From Eubacterium sp. (GTDB lineage: Bacteria; Bacillota; Clostridia; Lachnospirales; Lachnospiraceae), in the NCBI GenBank assembly GCA_017616955.1, contig JAFZXD010000141.1:1-7589 (forward strand): a stretch of 7,589 nucleotides of DNA, written 5' to 3'. Each line of letters starts with the position of its first letter. The first letter of the stretch is position 1. A program made the position numbers and the translations under genes. Shown here one piece after another: positions 6,087 to 7,589 of the stretch. The notes beneath the pieces were generated by a model, which searched no databases, was not told where the DNA came from, and saw only the letters and a program-made list of their open reading frames with translations.

Positions 6087-7544
6087 CTAAACTAACTCAC
6101 TTGATTTGATGGCGCTTACTACTGCCTTTGCCTTGTTTATGCACTCCTGATATTCCTTCTCAGGAACCGAATCAGCAACAATACCTGCGCCACTTCTTAC
6201 AAAAACTTTGCCATTCTTCTTATACGCTATTCGAATGGCGATACATGTATCCATATTTCCGGTAAAATCTATATATCCTATAGCCCCGCCATATATTCCA
6301 CGCTTATTATTCTCCAGTTCGTTTATAAGCTGACACGCTCTGATCTTCGGAGCTCCCGAAAGAGTTCCCGCAGGAAGCACAGCCTCTATAGCATCAAGTG
6401 CGTCTTTGTCATCTCTAATAATCCCTCTGACAGTGGAACCTATATGCATAACATGTGAGAATCTCAGAACCTCCTGATACTTCTCAACCTCAACTGTTCC
6501 GAACTTACTTACGCGGCCGAGGTCATTTCTTCCCAGGTCAACGAGCATATTGTGCTCTGCAAGTTCCTTCTCATCTTTTTTGAGTTCTGCCTCAAGAGCC
6601 TTATCCTCTTCAGGATTTTTTCCTCTAGGTCTTGTTCCCGCAAGCGGAAATGTATGAAGCACGCCATTCTCCAGCTTAACCAGAGTCTCCGGAGATGCAC
6701 CTGCTACCTCAACATCCGTTCCCGAAAAGTAAAACATATATGGTGAAGGGTTGATGGTTCTGAGTACTCTGTAAGTATTCAGAAGACTTCCGCTGAAAGG
6801 TGCTTCCATTCTGTTGGAAAGAACTATCTGGAATATATCTCCTTCAAATATATGTCTCTTTCCTTTTTCAACCATCTCACAATACTGCTTTTCATTGAAG
6901 AATGGTTTGAATTCTCCCTCAACCTTTCCTTCCGGTTCTTCTGCTTTCTTTCCATTCTTCAGAAGGTCGATGAGCTTCTCGAGTTCCTCTGAAGCTCTAC
7001 TGTATTCGTTGTCAACATCATCCAGTTTTACATTTACTATAAGAACTATTCTCTGTCTGACATTATCAAATGCGATCACCTTGTCAAACAGCATCAGATC
7101 CATATCTTTGAATTCATTTTCATCCTTTACATCCGAAGCTGTTGTTGGTTCACTGTACTTAAGATAATCATATGAGAAATACCCAACCAGACCGCCTGTA
7201 AACGGAGGAAGATTCTCTATTCTTGGACTTCTGTACTGCTTCAGAACCTGTCTCAGATAATCCGAAGGATTGTCAGTATGCATTACTTCATCGCCCGCTT
7301 TCAGTTCTCCGTCGATGCAGCTTATCTCCATACTTGGTTCATAACCGAGAAATGTATATCTGCCCCAGTTCTCATCCGCCTGTGCAGATTCCAGCATATA
7401 TGTATGCTTAGATGCATTTTTAAGAATTCTGAGCGCTTCTATCGGTGTTATAAAGTCCGATAATATCTCACAGCTTACCGGTGCTACCGTGTATTTATCT
7501 CTGCTCAGATTTTTAATCTCTTCCAATGATGGTCTGATTTCCAT
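6087..7544 (-). CDS. trpE: Anthranilate synthase component I
   Basis: 485 residues from the chosen ATG, normal for TrpE. With TrpG it makes anthranilate from chorismate, the first committed and usually feedback-inhibited step. The N-terminal domain has PSLEEI (5-10) and the LES tryptophan-binding motif (YMLESAQ, 49-55) with WGRYTFLG (60-67), suggesting tryptophan inhibition is retained. The chorismate-binding domain shows [14 protein letters not shown] (232-245), NPSPYMFYF (265-273), [10 protein letters not shown] (282-291), PLAGTRPRG (300-308), [18 protein letters not shown] (328-345), [11 protein letters not shown] (364-374), [11 protein letters not shown] (390-400), [10 protein letters not shown] (415-424) and [16 protein letters not shown] (450-465). 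PabB is a related alternative, but the LES motif and trpGDCF neighbours favour TrpE. An upstream in-frame ATG at 7565 would add MKGDRII, but it has no visible Shine-Dalgarno and would place AGGGAG inside the coding sequence. Confidence 0.96.
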   Translation of the reverse strand: MEIRPSLEEIKNLSRDKYTVAPVSCEILSDFITPIEALRILKNASKHTYMLESAQADENWGRYTFLGYEPSMEISCIDGELKAGDEVMHTDNPSDYLRQVLKQYRSPRIENLPPFTGGLVGYFSYDYLKYSEPTTASDVKDENEFKDMDLMLFDKVIAFDNVRQRIVLIVNVKLDDVDNEYSRASEELEKLIDLLKNGKKAEEPEGKVEGEFKPFFNEKQYCEMVEKGKRHIFEGDIFQIVLSNRMEAPFSGSLLNTYRVLRTINPSPYMFYFSGTDVEVAGASPETLVKLENGVLHTFPLAGTRPRGKNPEEDKALEAELKKDEKELAEHNMLVDLGRNDLGRVSKFGTVEVEKYQEVLRFSHVMHIGSTVRGIIRDDKDALDAIEAVLPAGTLSGAPKIRACQLINELENNKRGIYGGAIGYIDFTGNMDTCIAIRIAYKKNGKVFVRSGAGIVADSVPEKEYQECINKAKAVVSAIKSSELV

Positions 7545-7555
7545 AATTATCCGGT

Positions 7556-7561
7556 CTCCCT
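7556..7561 (-). promoter_or_regulatory. Ribosome binding site deciding the trpE start
   Basis: AGGGAG on the minus strand, 11 nt before the ATG at 7542-7544. The spacing is a little long but acceptable. No such site precedes the alternative ATG at 7563-7565, where the upstream bases are AT-rich. This supports the 485-residue TrpE. Confidence 0.55.
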
Positions 7562-7589
7562 TCATAATACTAAACTATATAGTCGTGTA

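Noticed and set aside
1..7589. CRISPR arrays, insertion sequences, tRNA or rRNA genes
   Set aside because: I found no regularly spaced repeats, no transposase-like frame with terminal repeats and no tRNA-like cloverleaf. Every long frame is explained by the listed genes.

Overview
The window is a chromosomal segment with gene order and base usage typical of a low-GC Firmicute. A gut or rumen Lachnospiraceae (Butyrivibrio-like) is my best guess. This rests on the AT-rich DNA, strong GGAGG-type ribosome binding sites, split trpE/trpG genes, and CPBP-protease and ABC-2 neighbours. It is an impression, not a database match.

Left part, plus strand (1-1925): the last codons of an ABC-transporter ATPase, an ABC-2 type permease overlapping it by 7 nt, and 43 bp later a membrane-anchored alpha/beta hydrolase. 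These look like one export or resistance-type operon that begins left of the window. It ends at a perfect 15-bp hairpin (1931-1967) that also ends the transcription coming from the opposite strand.

Middle, minus strand (1979-2821): a CPBP-family (CAAX/Abi-type) intramembrane protease, convergent with the hydrolase. A 125-bp AT-rich gap separates it from the trp genes. I see no convincing terminator in that gap, so the protease could receive readthrough from the trp operon.

Right part, minus strand (2947-7544): five contiguous tryptophan-biosynthesis genes, transcribed in the order trpE-trpG-trpD-trpC-trpF. They encode anthranilate synthase (two subunits), anthranilate phosphoribosyltransferase, indole-3-glycerol-phosphate synthase and phosphoribosylanthranilate isomerase. 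Together they convert chorismate to indole-3-glycerol phosphate. All five are full length with their key motifs intact. The tryptophan synthase genes trpB and trpA, which often follow trpF, are absent here. The operon promoter and leader (possible T-box or attenuator) lie beyond the right edge. A 19-nt palindrome sits between trpD and trpC.

I did not find evidence for a novel multi-gene system. The points most worth a second look are the missing trpBA, the trpD-trpC hairpin, the possible trp-protease readthrough and the atypical hydrolase.
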